Shown here: positions 45,291-53,362 of the stretch, piece after piece
Numbering within the stretch: position 1 is the first letter of the stretch
Layout of the letters: every line of letters begins with the position of its first letter
Assembly: GCF_019042655.1 (NCBI RefSeq)
Contig: NZ_JAHPZO010000006.1
Span: 156,366 to 220,365, forward strand
Direction: 5' to 3'
Origin: Planococcus sp. CP5-4_YE
Lineage (GTDB): Bacteria > Bacillota > Bacilli > Bacillales_A > Planococcaceae
Length of the DNA: 64,000 nt
The notes under the pieces: model-generated
What the model saw: the letters and a program-made list of their open reading frames with translations, nothing else
What the model was told of the DNA's origin: nothing
Database searches by the model: none
Made by a program: the position numbers and the translations under genes

Positions 45291-46052
45291 ATGAAAATCG
45301 AACAGATCCGCAATGCTACTTTACGCATCCAATACGCAGGCAAGCATTTCCTCGTCGACCCGTTTCTCGGCGACAAAGGAAGCTATCCGCCATTCCCGAA
45401 TTCCGCACGCCAAGATCAAAACAACCCTTTGGAGGAATTACCGATTCCGAAAGAACAGCTCATCGATGGCATCGATGCACTCATCATCACGCATCTTCAT
45501 ATGGATCATTACGATGAAGCTGCCAAAGAATTCTTGCCAAAACACTTGCCGCTCTTCAGCCAAAACGAGGAAGATGCACAAGTGCTCCGCAACGACGGCT
45601 TCACAAATGTCAACGTCCTCGGTGAAGATACGAGCTACGAAGGCATTTCCCTAATCAAGACACAAGGCGAGCACGGCCGTGGTGAAATCCTCAAAATGAC
45701 CGGGCTTGTGTGCGGCGTTGTCTTCCAACACGAGGATGAAAAAACGCTTTATATCGCAGGCGACACCGTTTGGTATGAAGGCGTCCAACAAGAAATCGAT
45801 GCGCACCAGCCGGAAGTCATTGTCCTAAACGCCGGCGACAATCAATTCACTGAAGGCGGCTCGCTCGTCATGGACAAAGAAGACGTCCTACAAACGCACA
45901 AAGCGGCGCCGCAAGCGACATTGATCGCGAGCCATATGGAAGCCGTCAACCACTGGGCCTTGTCCCGTGAAGAACTGAAAATTTTTGCGGTTGAGCATGG
46001 CTTCTCCGATAAACTGCACGTCCCGCAAGATGGCGAAGCATTCGAATTCTAA
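45291..46052 (+). CDS. UlaG-like metallo-hydrolase
   Basis: Protein of 253 aa behind AAAGGAG. It has the metallo-beta-lactamase fold: RIQYAGKHFLVDPFLGDKGS, the ligand motif THLHMDHYDE near residue 69, EHGRGE, AGDTVWYE and the late SHMEAVNHW. The group of small-molecule lactonase-like hydrolases includes UlaG; the substrate is unknown. It stands alone with a terminator at 46058-46090. Confidence 0.85.
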   Translation: MKIEQIRNATLRIQYAGKHFLVDPFLGDKGSYPPFPNSARQDQNNPLEELPIPKEQLIDGIDALIITHLHMDHYDEAAKEFLPKHLPLFSQNEEDAQVLRNDGFTNVNVLGEDTSYEGISLIKTQGEHGRGEILKMTGLVCGVVFQHEDEKTLYIAGDTVWYEGVQQEIDAHQPEVIVLNAGDNQFTEGGSLVMDKEDVLQTHKAAPQATLIASHMEAVNHWALSREELKIFAVEHGFSDKLHVPQDGEAFEF

Positions 46053-46057
46053 TCATC

Positions 46058-46090
46058 AAAAAGCCAGGAATTCAGGTTCCTGGCTTTTTT
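46058..46090. terminator. Bidirectional terminator
   Basis: AAGCCAGGAA and TTCCTGGCTT pair around TTCAGG, with A and T runs on either side, between convergent genes. Confidence 0.9.
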
Positions 46091-46102
46091 CTATCTAAAG
46101 GA

Positions 46103-46384
46103 TTAGACGATTGATGCCGCACGCTTTTCCTTGCCGCAACGTTTGCAGCGATACCAGCGCATAGCCGGAACTTCTTCGACCCGCTCCTTGCGCTCGAAAT
46201 CATGAAACCCGATCCTGCACCGCCAATTCTTCTCACGATTCCCCGCAAGCTGCGCAATGGCCAACATCACCAAGCCGCCGACGATGAAATAAACCGCAAA
46301 TCCTCCCAAAGGCGCGAGCACTTCCGTATCCGCGAAAAACAGAATGATCCCCATCAAAAAAACAAAACCCGCGATTGTCTTCAT
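46103..46384 (-). CDS. Small membrane protein with C-terminal zinc-ribbon-like end
   Basis: Protein of 93 aa. Two membrane segments (about 3-20 and 27-46) are followed by a soluble tail with WRCRIGFHDFE and WYRCKRCGKEKR. The cysteines and histidine (C56, H61, C81, C84 approximately) could bind zinc. I do not recognise the family. It is convergent with the hydrolase gene and stands alone. Confidence 0.65.
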   Translation of the reverse strand: MKTIAGFVFLMGIILFFADTEVLAPLGGFAVYFIVGGLVMLAIAQLAGNREKNWRCRIGFHDFERKERVEEVPAMRWYRCKRCGKEKRAASIV

Positions 46385-46492
46385 AAACTCTCCCCCTCTA
46401 AACTACTTTTTCTATCCTGGGTGTTAAATTCTTATTGAAGATGAGTTAATGGTGATGTTGAATTTATTTTCTTCTCTAAAACTGGAGATGAA

Positions 46493-46615
46493 GCGGATGG
46501 CGGTGACGCCTGGGGGACTGAGTGGGACTGGCGAGACAAATGTGACGCGCTTTTTGCGGCACATTGGCTCGACGCCCCCCCCCCGGCAAGCATCCGCCAG
46601 GAGCGGAGTCTCAAA
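46493..46615. repeat. Dispersed structured repeat, copy B
   Basis: The plus strand aligns with the minus strand of copy A (24796-24908): GACGCCTGGGGGACTG, GGCGAGACAAATGTG, CACATTGGCTCGACGCC, CCGGCAAGC and GGAGCGGA occur in the same order. The central hairpin is AATGTG/CACATT with a larger loop. It lies in a 285-bp intergenic space. Confidence 0.7.
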
Positions 46616-46634
46616 CCTTATAATTTTCGACAAA

Positions 46635-46664
46635 AACCCCTTTCTCCAAAAAGAGAAAGGGGTT
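46635..46664 (-). terminator. Terminator of the flavodoxin-like gene
   Basis: AACCCCTTTCTC and GAGAAAGGGGTT form a perfect 12-bp stem with a T-run on the minus strand, just after the stop codon. Confidence 0.9.
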
Positions 46665-46669
46665 CTACC

Positions 46670-47287
46670 TTACAATGTATTGCCTTCTGCTGGAATCGGA
46701 TTCTCTTTCAGCATATTCGCTAAATGGTACGTATTATACGCTAAGCGCTGGATCGCAGATTTGGAGAAGTCGTTGCCATGCCCTGCTTCCAAATACGATG
46801 GCCCTGGTCCGGCTTCCCCGACCCAATACGCATCCACATTTGGCGGGATGACAAAGCCGATGTGCGACATGCCGTACAACAGGGAGGCCGCTGAATGCTT
46901 GGCCCCGTCTTCATTGCCAGTGATGACGGCTCCGCCGACTTTATTATAGAAAATCGCCTGGCCTTTATCGTTGGTCACGCTGCTCGATCCATACAAACGT
47001 TCGATAGCTTGCGTGGCAAGCGAGCTTTTCTCGCCGAGCCAAATCGGCGTGCCGATGATCAAAATGTCGGCATCTTTCACTTTCTCCAGAATCTCTGGCC
47101 ATTCGTCACCGTCTTCCATATCTTCTGCAACGCCGTAAGCGATGTAATAATCCGCCAAACGGATGATCTCCGATTCGACACCGAGTTTATTATAATGTGT
47201 TTGAACGTCTTTCATAAACCCTTCGGTATTTGATTCGTCTTCTGAACTCTTCAATGAACAATTGAGAAATATTGCTTTCAAAGCCAT
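46670..47287 (-). CDS. Flavodoxin-like NAD(P)H oxidoreductase
   Basis: Protein of 205 aa with AAAGGGCG before the ATG. The FMN-binding pattern is visible: IFLNCSLKSSEDESNTEGF at the start, DADILIIGTPIWLGEKSSLATQAIERLYG near residue 75 and GGAVITGNEDGAKHSAASLLYGMSHIGF near residue 115. This matches the NADPH-dependent FMN reductase/flavodoxin group. Reactions range from quinone to nitro reduction. It is a single gene. Confidence 0.85.
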   Translation of the reverse strand: MALKAIFLNCSLKSSEDESNTEGFMKDVQTHYNKLGVESEIIRLADYYIAYGVAEDMEDGDEWPEILEKVKDADILIIGTPIWLGEKSSLATQAIERLYGSSSVTNDKGQAIFYNKVGGAVITGNEDGAKHSAASLLYGMSHIGFVIPPNVDAYWVGEAGPGPSYLEAGHGNDFSKSAIQRLAYNTYHLANMLKENPIPAEGNTL

Positions 47288-47350
47288 CTAGGCACGCCCT
47301 TTCGTTTTCCGTCTCTATCTAGCTTTCCCTGAAACGGCACGAAAAAAACA

Positions 47351-48541
47351 TTAGTTCAAATCATCGAATTCACGTGCGATGCGTTCCATCGCTTCTTGGA
47401 TGAGCGGACGGGGCGACGGGATACAAATTCGCTGGAACCCTGCGCCCTCCGGACCGAACATTGTGCCATCTTCTAAAATGACGTTCGCTTTATTGTAGAT
47501 GCGGTCGTGGATTTCCTTGTCTTCAAGCCCGTAGCCGCGGAAATCGAGCCACATAACGTAAGTGCCTTCTGGAATGTGCACCTTCACTTTCGGCATGCGC
47601 TCTTTGAGGAATTCCTGTATCCATTCGAGCGTGCCGTCAAGGTATTCGTTCACTTGCCCTAGCCAGTCGTCGCCTTCTGTATAAGCAGCGATCAGTGCCG
47701 CGACCGTGAACGGCGTCGGCAATTGCATGCCGAGCTCGACAGTGAATTTCTCACGCAACGCTTCGTTTTCGATAATGACATTCGTGCAATGAAGCCCTGC
47801 GACGTTGAAGGTTTTATTGATGGCCGTGCACGTGATGATATGGTCGGTCTCATCCGCTGCCAGAATCATCGGCGTAAACGTCTCCCCGCTGCGCACCAAG
47901 TCGCCGTGGATTTCATCGGCAATGATCGTCACATTGTGGCGCTTGCAGATGTCCGCGAGCTTGTTCGATTCTTCCGGCGTGAACACGCGCCCTGTCGGAT
48001 TATGCGGATGGCAATGAATGAACAGTTTCGTTTCTTCATCTTTTGCAAGTTCCTCGAACTCTTCGAAGTTGATCGAATAACGCCCATCTTCACCCATTAC
48101 CAGTGCATTGTTCTTCACGACACGCTTGTTGCCTTCGACAGCAGAAGTAAATGGCGGATACACAGGACGCTGGATGATGACGCCATCGCCTGGTTCAGTG
48201 AACGCTTTGACAGCAATGTTCAAGGCATGCACCGTGCCAGGGCTGAAGACGATCTGCTCTTTCGGGATATTCCATTCATAGCGCTTGTTGAAATAATGCT
48301 GGATTGCTTCAAAATACGAATCCGGTAAAATCGTATATCCAAAAATGCGGTGGTCGACCGTTTTATGGAGTGCATCGACAATGGGCTGCGCGACCGGCAA
48401 GTCCATATCTGCTGTGAACAGCGGGATCGTGTCTTCGTCATAGCGGTCGGTGATGCCAAATTGCTTGATCAATTCCGCCCCGTCCCATTTCAGTGAATAC
48501 GTTCCGCGGCGTTCAACCGCTTCATCAAAATTATAATTCAT
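47351..48541 (-). CDS. patB: PLP-dependent C-S lyase / aminotransferase (PatB/MalY type)
   Basis: Protein of 396 aa from MNYNFDEAVERRGTYSLKWD, behind AAAGGGAG. That N-terminus is typical of PatB/MalY. PLP-binding features are FSPGTVHAL, HNPTGRVFTPEE, ADEIHGDL and the Lys in TAINKTFNVAGLH (about residue 240); the C-terminal Arg is in FQRICIPSPRP. PatB of B. subtilis is a cystathionine beta-lyase. The reaction would release homocysteine, pyruvate and ammonia; related members are aminotransferases, so the symbol is tentative. Confidence 0.85.
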   Translation of the reverse strand: MNYNFDEAVERRGTYSLKWDGAELIKQFGITDRYDEDTIPLFTADMDLPVAQPIVDALHKTVDHRIFGYTILPDSYFEAIQHYFNKRYEWNIPKEQIVFSPGTVHALNIAVKAFTEPGDGVIIQRPVYPPFTSAVEGNKRVVKNNALVMGEDGRYSINFEEFEELAKDEETKLFIHCHPHNPTGRVFTPEESNKLADICKRHNVTIIADEIHGDLVRSGETFTPMILAADETDHIITCTAINKTFNVAGLHCTNVIIENEALREKFTVELGMQLPTPFTVAALIAAYTEGDDWLGQVNEYLDGTLEWIQEFLKERMPKVKVHIPEGTYVMWLDFRGYGLEDKEIHDRIYNKANVILEDGTMFGPEGAGFQRICIPSPRPLIQEAMERIAREFDDLN

Positions 48542-48616
48542 GCAAAAACTCCCTTTCTCGAATGGATACAACACATCTAGTGTACCGCTCCTATCCGGCA
48601 AGTTGGTGAATTTTGC

Positions 48617-50596
48617 TTATGGTTGACCGTTGAATTTTTTAATCATATTGCCGCTTAGCACATCATCGGACTTCCGGAGTTCTTCCAAGCCATTTCTGAA
48701 TACTTCTTTGCACGCTTCGACATCAAGCGCTTCACCGGTTGCTCTCTCGAAGCAACTGCCATTATCGTATAACCCGTCTGAACTTGCGATAAAACTGAGT
48801 TCATTGGTGATGAACGAGCCGTTGCGGAATGTTGCTTGGGCGTCTTGTGCATTCCACATATTGCTGCCGACAAAATAATGCTCAGCTGGGTCACCGCCCA
48901 GTACATCAAGTAAACTTGGAGCGAGATCGAGCTGGCTTGCCACTTGGTTGAAAGTTTTCGGTTCAGCCCCAGGAATCTGGAGAATGAGCGGCACGTTTTT
49001 ATTCGTTTCAAAATAGCTAAGCGGATCATCAGCCTCTGTAAATTCCACAAATGCTTCCGTATTCGAACTCATCCCCGTGCTATGGTCGCCGTAAATCACC
49101 AGCATGGTGTCATCCAGCATGCCTTTTTGCTCGAGGCCATCCACAAATTTGCCAATTGCCCGGTCAACATAATGAATCGATTGCAAGTAATTATTAAAAT
49201 GGCGATCGTGATAGCCATCATATTGGCCTGCTGTATCGAGAAATTGCAGGTGTTCTGGCATCTCAAACGGGTGATGGCTCGTCAAAGTGACAATATGCGA
49301 ATAAAATGGCTCCGTAAATGTTTCCATTTCCTCTAGTGATTGATCGAGCAAGGCTTCGTCATTGATCGCCCAGCCGATGATCTCTGCTTCCTCAAAATCC
49401 CCTTCCGAATAGAAACGGTCGATGCCGAGTTGAGGATAAATGATATAACGGTTCCAAAAACTAGGTTTGTACGGATGAAAGACGCTTGTTCTATAGCCTT
49501 GTTCTTTCAAAATTGAAGGCAAGGCATCGAACTGGTTTTCCGCATAGAGCATATAAGCGGAACCCGCAGCAGTCGGATATAAGGAAGTGTTTAATAAAAA
49601 CTCGGCATCTGAAGTCCGGCCAAGTGCCGTTTGTTCATAGAAGTTCGGAAAATAGAGATTTTCCCTCGCCAAACGGTTCAAGTTCGGCGTGATCTCTTCT
49701 CCGTTCACTTCACGGTTCAGAACGAAATTCTGCAACGCTTCCACTTGCAGGACGATGACATTCTTACCCTCCGCCATGCCGGAATAAGGCCCTGGCATAC
49801 GCTCGGCATTGCGCTCGTCAAACCAATCCTGAGTCGCTGAGATTTCGTCTTCGCTATACACTTTGCGATTGATGAAATTGTCGTCGATATAGCGCGTGAT
49901 ATTGGCACTGTGGAAGCCGAGCAAACCGGTGAAATTATATACCCGCATATTCGAAATCAATTTATTGAACTGCCACGCACCGCCGTCTTCCATTGATTTA
50001 TTGAATGGAACCGCTGTCAATTGCCAGCCGAGCACGAGCACCAGTAGCGCTGTCCCGACTTTCGCAAAGCCTGATGGTTTCGTGGCAGCCGTTTTTTTCC
50101 GGCTGATGAACAGCCAAAGGATCGCCATCAGCAAAACATCTGCCAGTAACAGTGCATCAGTTAAGCGGAACAAGGCAAAAATGCTTTCCCCGACATCGCC
50201 CACTTGGCGCATTTGTATCAACACCGTCACAGAAATGATGTCTTCGAAATAACGGAAATACAACGTATCCGCCAAAATGATGAAACTCAGCACCAGGTTG
50301 GTGATGGCCATCCAAAACAGCCGTTTTCGGCCATTCAATAGCAATAACCAAAACGTCCCGAGCAAGATCGTTCCGATACTGATCAACAGCACCCCTTCAA
50401 AGATCCCTTTGCTATCTCCCCCAAAAAGCCAAGCCACGAATTGTTGCGCGTACGCAAGCGGTTCAAGCGTCGTAAATAAGGTGCCGCTTACATTTGAAAA
50501 ATAATAAACCTTGCCTAATAATAACAACACGAATAACGCATAATCCCATTGGCCGAGCACAAATTTTCCAGCCTTTTTTATTTTTTCCACTCCCAA
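48617..50596 (-). CDS. ltaS: Lipoteichoic acid synthase
   Basis: Protein of 659 aa. Five N-terminal helices (to about residue 200) precede the extracellular sulfatase-fold domain. Catalytic Thr is T328 (ALGRTSDAEF), metal ligand E286 (LQVEALQNF), and later YGDHSTGM is conserved. LtaS polymerises glycerol phosphate from phosphatidylglycerol onto a glycolipid anchor. B. subtilis has four paralogues (LtaS, YfnI, YqgS, YvgJ), so the exact member is uncertain. The TTG start is supported only by a weak site (AAAAGGGCG). Confidence 0.88.
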   Translation of the reverse strand: MGVEKIKKAGKFVLGQWDYALFVLLLLGKVYYFSNVSGTLFTTLEPLAYAQQFVAWLFGGDSKGIFEGVLLISIGTILLGTFWLLLLNGRKRLFWMAITNLVLSFIILADTLYFRYFEDIISVTVLIQMRQVGDVGESIFALFRLTDALLLADVLLMAILWLFISRKKTAATKPSGFAKVGTALLVLVLGWQLTAVPFNKSMEDGGAWQFNKLISNMRVYNFTGLLGFHSANITRYIDDNFINRKVYSEDEISATQDWFDERNAERMPGPYSGMAEGKNVIVLQVEALQNFVLNREVNGEEITPNLNRLARENLYFPNFYEQTALGRTSDAEFLLNTSLYPTAAGSAYMLYAENQFDALPSILKEQGYRTSVFHPYKPSFWNRYIIYPQLGIDRFYSEGDFEEAEIIGWAINDEALLDQSLEEMETFTEPFYSHIVTLTSHHPFEMPEHLQFLDTAGQYDGYHDRHFNNYLQSIHYVDRAIGKFVDGLEQKGMLDDTMLVIYGDHSTGMSSNTEAFVEFTEADDPLSYFETNKNVPLILQIPGAEPKTFNQVASQLDLAPSLLDVLGGDPAEHYFVGSNMWNAQDAQATFRNGSFITNELSFIASSDGLYDNGSCFERATGEALDVEACKEVFRNGLEELRKSDDVLSGNMIKKFNGQP

Positions 50597-50780
50597 AACG
50601 CCCTTTTCTTTTTTATCATAATATTACCATAACAGATGTTTTATTTTTCCTGCTTTTGAATATTTTTTACTTTTCACTCCATCCTCATTTATCCCTGTGA
50701 AAAAGCACGCATATCGAGCGGCTAAAAAGGGTAAAGATTTTTATACTTACTTTACATTATCAATAAAAAGGAGGGATTCG

Positions 50781-51182
50781 ATGAAACACTTAATTGCACT
50801 CGCAATAAAATTCGTCATTATCACGCTTGTCCTGCTGGTTATCCTGACATGGGCATTTGATGTCAGCTTCATGAATACCTTATTAATCAGCCTTGCGCTT
50901 ACTGCTTTATCTTATGCGATCGGCGATTTGCTCATCTTCTTGAATGCCGGAAAATCGAATCACCAAACAACCCGCAACACAATAGCTACATTCGCTGATT
51001 TTATCATGGCACTGGCTGTCATCTTGCTTATCGGCTGGCTATTGACTGGCGAATTCGCCTCCATGGTCGCCCCAGCACTCGTCAGCGCATTGGTGCTGTC
51101 AGCAGGCGAATGGTTTTTCCACCAATACGTCGACCGCAGTGTCGTCCCGTGGTACAACGAATATAAATCGGTAAAAGGTTAA
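50781..51182 (+). CDS. DUF2512 (YndM-like) membrane protein
   Basis: Protein of 133 aa from the ATG after AAAAGGAGGG; the longer frame has no support. Four membrane helices fill most of the sequence, and GEWFFHQYVDRSVVP near the end is typical of the family. The function is unknown. Its TAA stop (51180-51182) ends two bases before the perfect inverted repeat of an insertion sequence, so the 3' end of the transcript, and possibly the stop itself, have been affected by the insertion. Confidence 0.85.
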   Translation: MKHLIALAIKFVIITLVLLVILTWAFDVSFMNTLLISLALTALSYAIGDLLIFLNAGKSNHQTTRNTIATFADFIMALAVILLIGWLLTGEFASMVAPALVSALVLSAGEWFFHQYVDRSVVPWYNEYKSVKG

Positions 51183-52967
51183 AAAAGGGGCTGTCCCATA
51201 AGCCCCTAAAATAAAACAGACGGAGAAAAAGAAATTCTTTTTCTCCGTCTGTTTTTCATTTGTTGGTGAAGACACTGAAAGTAGCCGGCGCATGCTGGCT
51301 ACTTTCAGGAGGTTGTGGGCCAATGCCACAATCCCGAACTCTGTATGCACTTTTTCTAAGCCCCGGAGGAGAAATCGGCGGAACGACCGATTGCCCTTGA
51401 TATGACCGAACACACTTTCTACGTCAATTTTGCGTTGCGCGTAGATTTGTGTCTTCGTTTCATCTTCAAGGGCTGCTTTGGCCTTCGCTTTCATTTCTTC
51501 ATAAATGGGATTCCATTGGACTTGTCGGTTGCCTTTTGCTTTCGTGCAGAGGGCTTTTAACGGACAACCCGAACAGTCTTCGCATTCATAAATTTTTAAG
51601 GTTTGTTCGTAACCAGAGGCATTCTTTTTATTCAGGTATTTTTTAAATGCGACACGCCGACCATTCGGACAGATGAAACAATCTTCTTCTTCCAGGTATG
51701 TCCAATTTTTCGCGTGTTTGATATTCTTCTTGTAACTCGCTGATTTTTCCTTCAGATACATTCCATATGGAATGAGAAAGTCGAAACGCGGCTCTTTTTC
51801 ATCGCCCAACGCATACAGGTAATTCTCTTCACTGCCATATCCCGCATCGGCGATGATCGTCTCCGGCATAGGGAGGCTGGAAGCCGCTAGTTTCTCCAGA
51901 TGCGGAATGAAACAGCGCGTGTCCGTTGGTCGCTGATGCACCGAATAATAAAGAATGAACTGATTTTCTGTGGCCATTTGTACGTTGTAAGCTGCTTTCA
52001 ATTGACCATTTTTCATGTGATCATCTTTCATTCGCATAAAAGTCGCATCCGGGTCTGTTTTTGAAAAGCTGTTTCGATCACCGAAGATCTCGTGGTGCTG
52101 ACTATATTTCTCCAGACGAGGAAGGAAATCTTCGCGAATCGCTTTGACCGGCTTTTTCCACTCACTGCGCTTGAACCGGAGTTGCTTTCGTTTTTCGGTA
52201 TCCTCTTCCAGATCAATGGCTCCCGTGAATGCGTCAATCTGTTCTTCCATGGCTTCCGCCATTTCTTCCAGCTGTTCAGGCATTGCTTCTTCTACCTGTT
52301 CGTTGAGTGGAATCGCTTCAGTTGCGGCCAATTCATGGATATGCTGAATCGTTTCGGCAATCTTCACCTTCAATTTGCCTTCGAAATTCTGTGTCGCTTT
52401 TTTCCAGACGAATGAATACTTATTGGCATCAGCTTCAATTTTAGTGCCATCCAAAAAATAATGCTCCATAGTGATGTAGTTCTGTTCGATCAGCTGGTGA
52501 ATCATCTGTTCGAAAAGCGAGTCCATCATCGCTTTTAAATGGTCCGAACGGAATCGGTTAATCGTTCGGTGATCTGGTTGTTGGCCAGCTGCGAGCCACA
52601 TGGACGGAATGTGTTCAGTAAGTGTTTCTTCAATACCTCGAGAAGAATAGATTTTCTTCGAATAAGCGTAGAGGATAACTTTGGTCATCATTTTTGGATG
52701 GAAAGAGCTTCTTCCACCGCCTTTGTAGTGCGCGAAAAACAACTCATCATCAATCAATTCCACCATTTCGTCGATGACCCGGGCGACATGGTTGGATGGC
52801 ACAAGATCTTGTATATCAAAGATGGCAAATCCTTGTTGGTTGTTATAGGGAATGAACGTAGGGCTCGCTTTTTTGGGTAGCGGAACGCCAGTTCCTTCTT
52901 CCAGAGCGAGTGGAAATGTGGCTTGTTCAGTGTTATAATTTGAGGAAGTAATCTTTGGATTGCACAT
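51099..52967 (-). CDS. IS1182-family transposase, frame open through the IS end
   Basis: Frame of 622 aa. The N-terminal DUF772-type region (KVILYAYSKKIYSSRGIEETL, QPDHRTINRFRSDHL), the LDGTKIEADANKY segment, IADAGYGSEENYLYAL and a C-terminal zinc/DDE part (CEDCSGCPLKALC, RKIDVESVFGHIKGNRSFRRF) identify the IS1182 group. No stop codon occurs before the left inverted repeat. The frame runs through a perfect hairpin (51213-51255) and the terminal repeat and borrows a stop 85 bp outside. The last 27 residues come from host DNA overlapping the DUF2512 gene. The enzyme core appears intact. Confidence 0.88.
   Translation of the reverse strand: MCNPKITSSNYNTEQATFPLALEEGTGVPLPKKASPTFIPYNNQQGFAIFDIQDLVPSNHVARVIDEMVELIDDELFFAHYKGGGRSSFHPKMMTKVILYAYSKKIYSSRGIEETLTEHIPSMWLAAGQQPDHRTINRFRSDHLKAMMDSLFEQMIHQLIEQNYITMEHYFLDGTKIEADANKYSFVWKKATQNFEGKLKVKIAETIQHIHELAATEAIPLNEQVEEAMPEQLEEMAEAMEEQIDAFTGAIDLEEDTEKRKQLRFKRSEWKKPVKAIREDFLPRLEKYSQHHEIFGDRNSFSKTDPDATFMRMKDDHMKNGQLKAAYNVQMATENQFILYYSVHQRPTDTRCFIPHLEKLAASSLPMPETIIADAGYGSEENYLYALGDEKEPRFDFLIPYGMYLKEKSASYKKNIKHAKNWTYLEEEDCFICPNGRRVAFKKYLNKKNASGYEQTLKIYECEDCSGCPLKALCTKAKGNRQVQWNPIYEEMKAKAKAALEDETKTQIYAQRKIDVESVFGHIKGNRSFRRFLLRGLEKVHTEFGIVALAHNLLKVASMRRLLSVSSPTNEKQTEKKNFFFSVCFILGAYGTAPFLTFYRFIFVVPRDDTAVDVLVEKPFAC
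51213..51255 (-). terminator. Perfect hairpin inside the transposase frame
   Basis: Two 21-base arms starting AAAACAGACGG are perfectly complementary around one A, with U-rich sequence following on either strand. It is probably the transposase terminator, although the reading frame continues through it. Confidence 0.75.
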
Positions 52968-53063
52968 AAAAATCGTCCTTTCTCTAATGGTGGTGTGGTA
53001 ACTCCCATTTTACAGAAATGGACGATTTTTTTGTATCCTTTTTTCTTTTTTAAACCGGATGAT

Positions 53064-53180
53064 GGGAATGGAGACGGCGACTCCAGCGGGAACAGCGCGA
53101 GCCGAAGACCCTGGACTGAGCGAAGCGAGGGAAGCGGCTAAGGCCGTGCCCGCGGAAAGCGTCCGTCGAAATGGACATCA
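53064..53180. repeat. GC-rich structured repeat within the IS
   Basis: A 117-bp segment with internal complementarity (GACTCCAGCGGG, GCGCGAGCC, GAAGCGGCTAAGG, CCCGCGGAAAGCG). It lies upstream of the transposase, inside the right end of the IS. Part of it resembles 129-180 at the window's left edge. Confidence 0.6.
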
Positions 53181-53303
53181 GCCTTTTCTTTAGAAGACGA
53201 AAATGGGCTGCCCCTAAAAGTCACTTTTCATGACCTTTTGGGACAGCCCCTTTCTACTGTGAATAAATTCACCGAAAATTAACGGTATTCTGCTTAATCA
53301 GAA

Positions 53304-53335
53304 AAGTACAAGTATCTTTTGGTACTTGATATAAT
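53304..53335 (+). promoter_or_regulatory. Candidate promoter and operator of oppBCDF
   Basis: A consensus -10 TATAAT is at 53330-53335. Just upstream AAGTAC (53304-53309) and GTACTT (53322-53327) form an inverted repeat that would cover the -35 region, where no TTGACA is seen. It lies only about 50 bp from the IS end and 28 bp from the oppB start. Confidence 0.55.
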
Positions 53336-53362
53336 AGAGCGATTTTATTTTGGAGGTGCACC

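Larger units (their letters stand above)
51184..53253 (-). mobile_element. IS1182-like insertion sequence
   Basis: About 2.07 kb bounded by perfect 15-bp inverted repeats, AAAGGGGCTGTCCCA at 51184-51198 and its complement at 53239-53253. It holds one transposase gene. At the right end, 53206-53250 can fold into a long hairpin in which the terminal repeat pairs with an internal copy, a likely shield against incoming transcription. No clear target duplication is seen. It separates the DUF2512 gene from oppB. Confidence 0.88.

Noticed and set aside
51184..53253. Target site duplication of the IS
   Set aside because: Bases outside the inverted repeats (GGTTAAA on the left, CTACTGT on the right) do not match, so none can be claimed.
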